From Betaproteobacteria bacterium (GTDB lineage: Bacteria; Pseudomonadota; Gammaproteobacteria; Burkholderiales; Burkholderiaceae_C), in the NCBI GenBank assembly GCA_009927195.1, contig RFNL01000386.1, forward strand, positions 1 through 7,366: 7,366 nucleotides of DNA. The letters are read 5' to 3'. Below the pieces are notes generated by a model. That model made no database searches. It was not told the DNA's origin and was given only the letters and a program-made list of their open reading frames with translations. The translations under genes and the position numbers were made by a program. Numbering within the stretch: position 1 is the first letter of the stretch; each line of letters begins with the position of its first letter. Shown here one piece after another: positions 6,914 through 7,366 of the stretch.

Positions 6914-7356
6914 CGGTGCCCAACGGTTCCATCAATGTGGTGCCGGGGCGTTGCCAATTCAGCCTGGACATGCGCGCGCCCACCGATGCCCAACGCGATG
7001 CCTTGGTGGCCGATGTGTTGGCGCAGCTCGATGCCATTTGCCAGCGCCGTGGCGTGCGCCACCAGATCGAAAAAACCCTCAGTGTGGCAGCCGCACCCAG
7101 CCACCCCGAATGGCAGGCACGCTGGGAGCGCGCGGTAGAAGCCCTGGGCCTGCCCTTGCTGCGCTTGCCCAGTGGCGCAGGGCACGATGCCATGAAGTTG
7201 CACGAAGTGATGCCCCAGGCCATGCTTTTTGTGCGCGGCGAAAACAGCGGCATCAGCCACAACCCCTTGGAGAGTGTCAGTTGCGATGACCTGCAACTGG
7301 CCATCGATGCGTTTTCCCATTTGCTTGACCAATTGGACACCCCGACCTCACCATGA
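6766..7356 (+). pseudogene. Allantoate amidohydrolase, 3' part displaced by a frame break
   Basis: Continuation of the M20 amidohydrolase in the adjacent frame. Family sequence resumes at IHGMASHAGTTPMDRRRDA (from 6772), the start of the M20 dimerisation/lid domain, and continues with GSINVVPGRCQFSLDMRAP, LPSGAGHDA and SGISHNPLESV, whose histidine (7258-7260) is the expected last zinc ligand. It ends with TGA at 7354-7356 at a normal family C-terminus. The frame has a GTG at 6766, but no Shine-Dalgarno, and the piece lacks the first four zinc ligands, so it should not act as an enzyme alone. I read it as the C-terminal third of the gene that starts at 5579, separated by loss of one base; if the break is a sequencing error the gene is intact from 5579 to 7356. 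Confidence 0.88.
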
Positions 7357-7366
7357 ACCCCCACCA
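7353..7366 (+). CDS. Start of a downstream gene, truncated by window edge
   Basis: ATG at 7353 overlaps the TGA of the amidohydrolase frame (7354-7356) in an ATGA junction, the same arrangement as puuE-uraD. Only M-N-P-H and two further bases are visible, so the product cannot be named. Position suggests another purine or ureide catabolism gene in the same operon. No Shine-Dalgarno is evident, consistent with coupling. Confidence 0.45.

Overview
This window is a purine (urate/allantoin) catabolism locus from a Gram-negative bacterium. The GC-rich coding, the separate two-subunit xanthine dehydrogenase, the FCD-type GntR regulator and the fused UraD-allantoate amidohydrolase all suggest a betaproteobacterium of the Burkholderiales, plausibly Comamonadaceae. 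That placement is inference from protein style only. Nothing in the window looks mobile: no tRNA, rRNA, IS element, CRISPR array or integrase was seen, and almost all of it is coding.

The layout is two divergent gene sets around a short control region at 3849-3928. Leftward (minus strand) run uraH (5-hydroxyisourate hydrolase, 3495-3848), xdhA (FeS/FAD subunit of xanthine dehydrogenase, 1915-3390) and xdhB (molybdopterin subunit, 1910 down to the left edge, C-terminus missing). Rightward (plus strand) run a GntR/FCD regulator (3929-4600), a PuuE-type allantoinase (4617-5582), and a long fused reading frame with a UraD domain followed by an M20-family allantoate amidohydrolase (5579-7356). At 7353 the first codons of a further gene appear and run off the right edge. 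Stop/start overlaps and short spacings suggest two tightly packed operons.

Together the genes cover xanthine to urate (XdhAB), 5-hydroxyisourate to OHCU (UraH), OHCU to S-allantoin (UraD domain), allantoin to allantoate (PuuE) and allantoate breakdown (amidohydrolase domain). The urate-oxidising step is not encoded here and must lie elsewhere if the pathway is complete. The control region contains an 18-bp near-perfect palindrome (3876-3893), the best candidate operator for the GntR protein and positioned to act on both directions.

The main anomaly is a one-base frame break near 6770-6775. It splits the UraD-allantoate amidohydrolase fusion at the start of the M20 dimerisation domain and moves the last zinc-ligand histidine into another frame. 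Both halves match the family closely on either side of the break, so it is either a sequencing/assembly error or a very recent inactivation. I saw no wholly unknown system; the interesting points are the domain fusion, its frame break, the operator and an unusual gntR-puuE junction.
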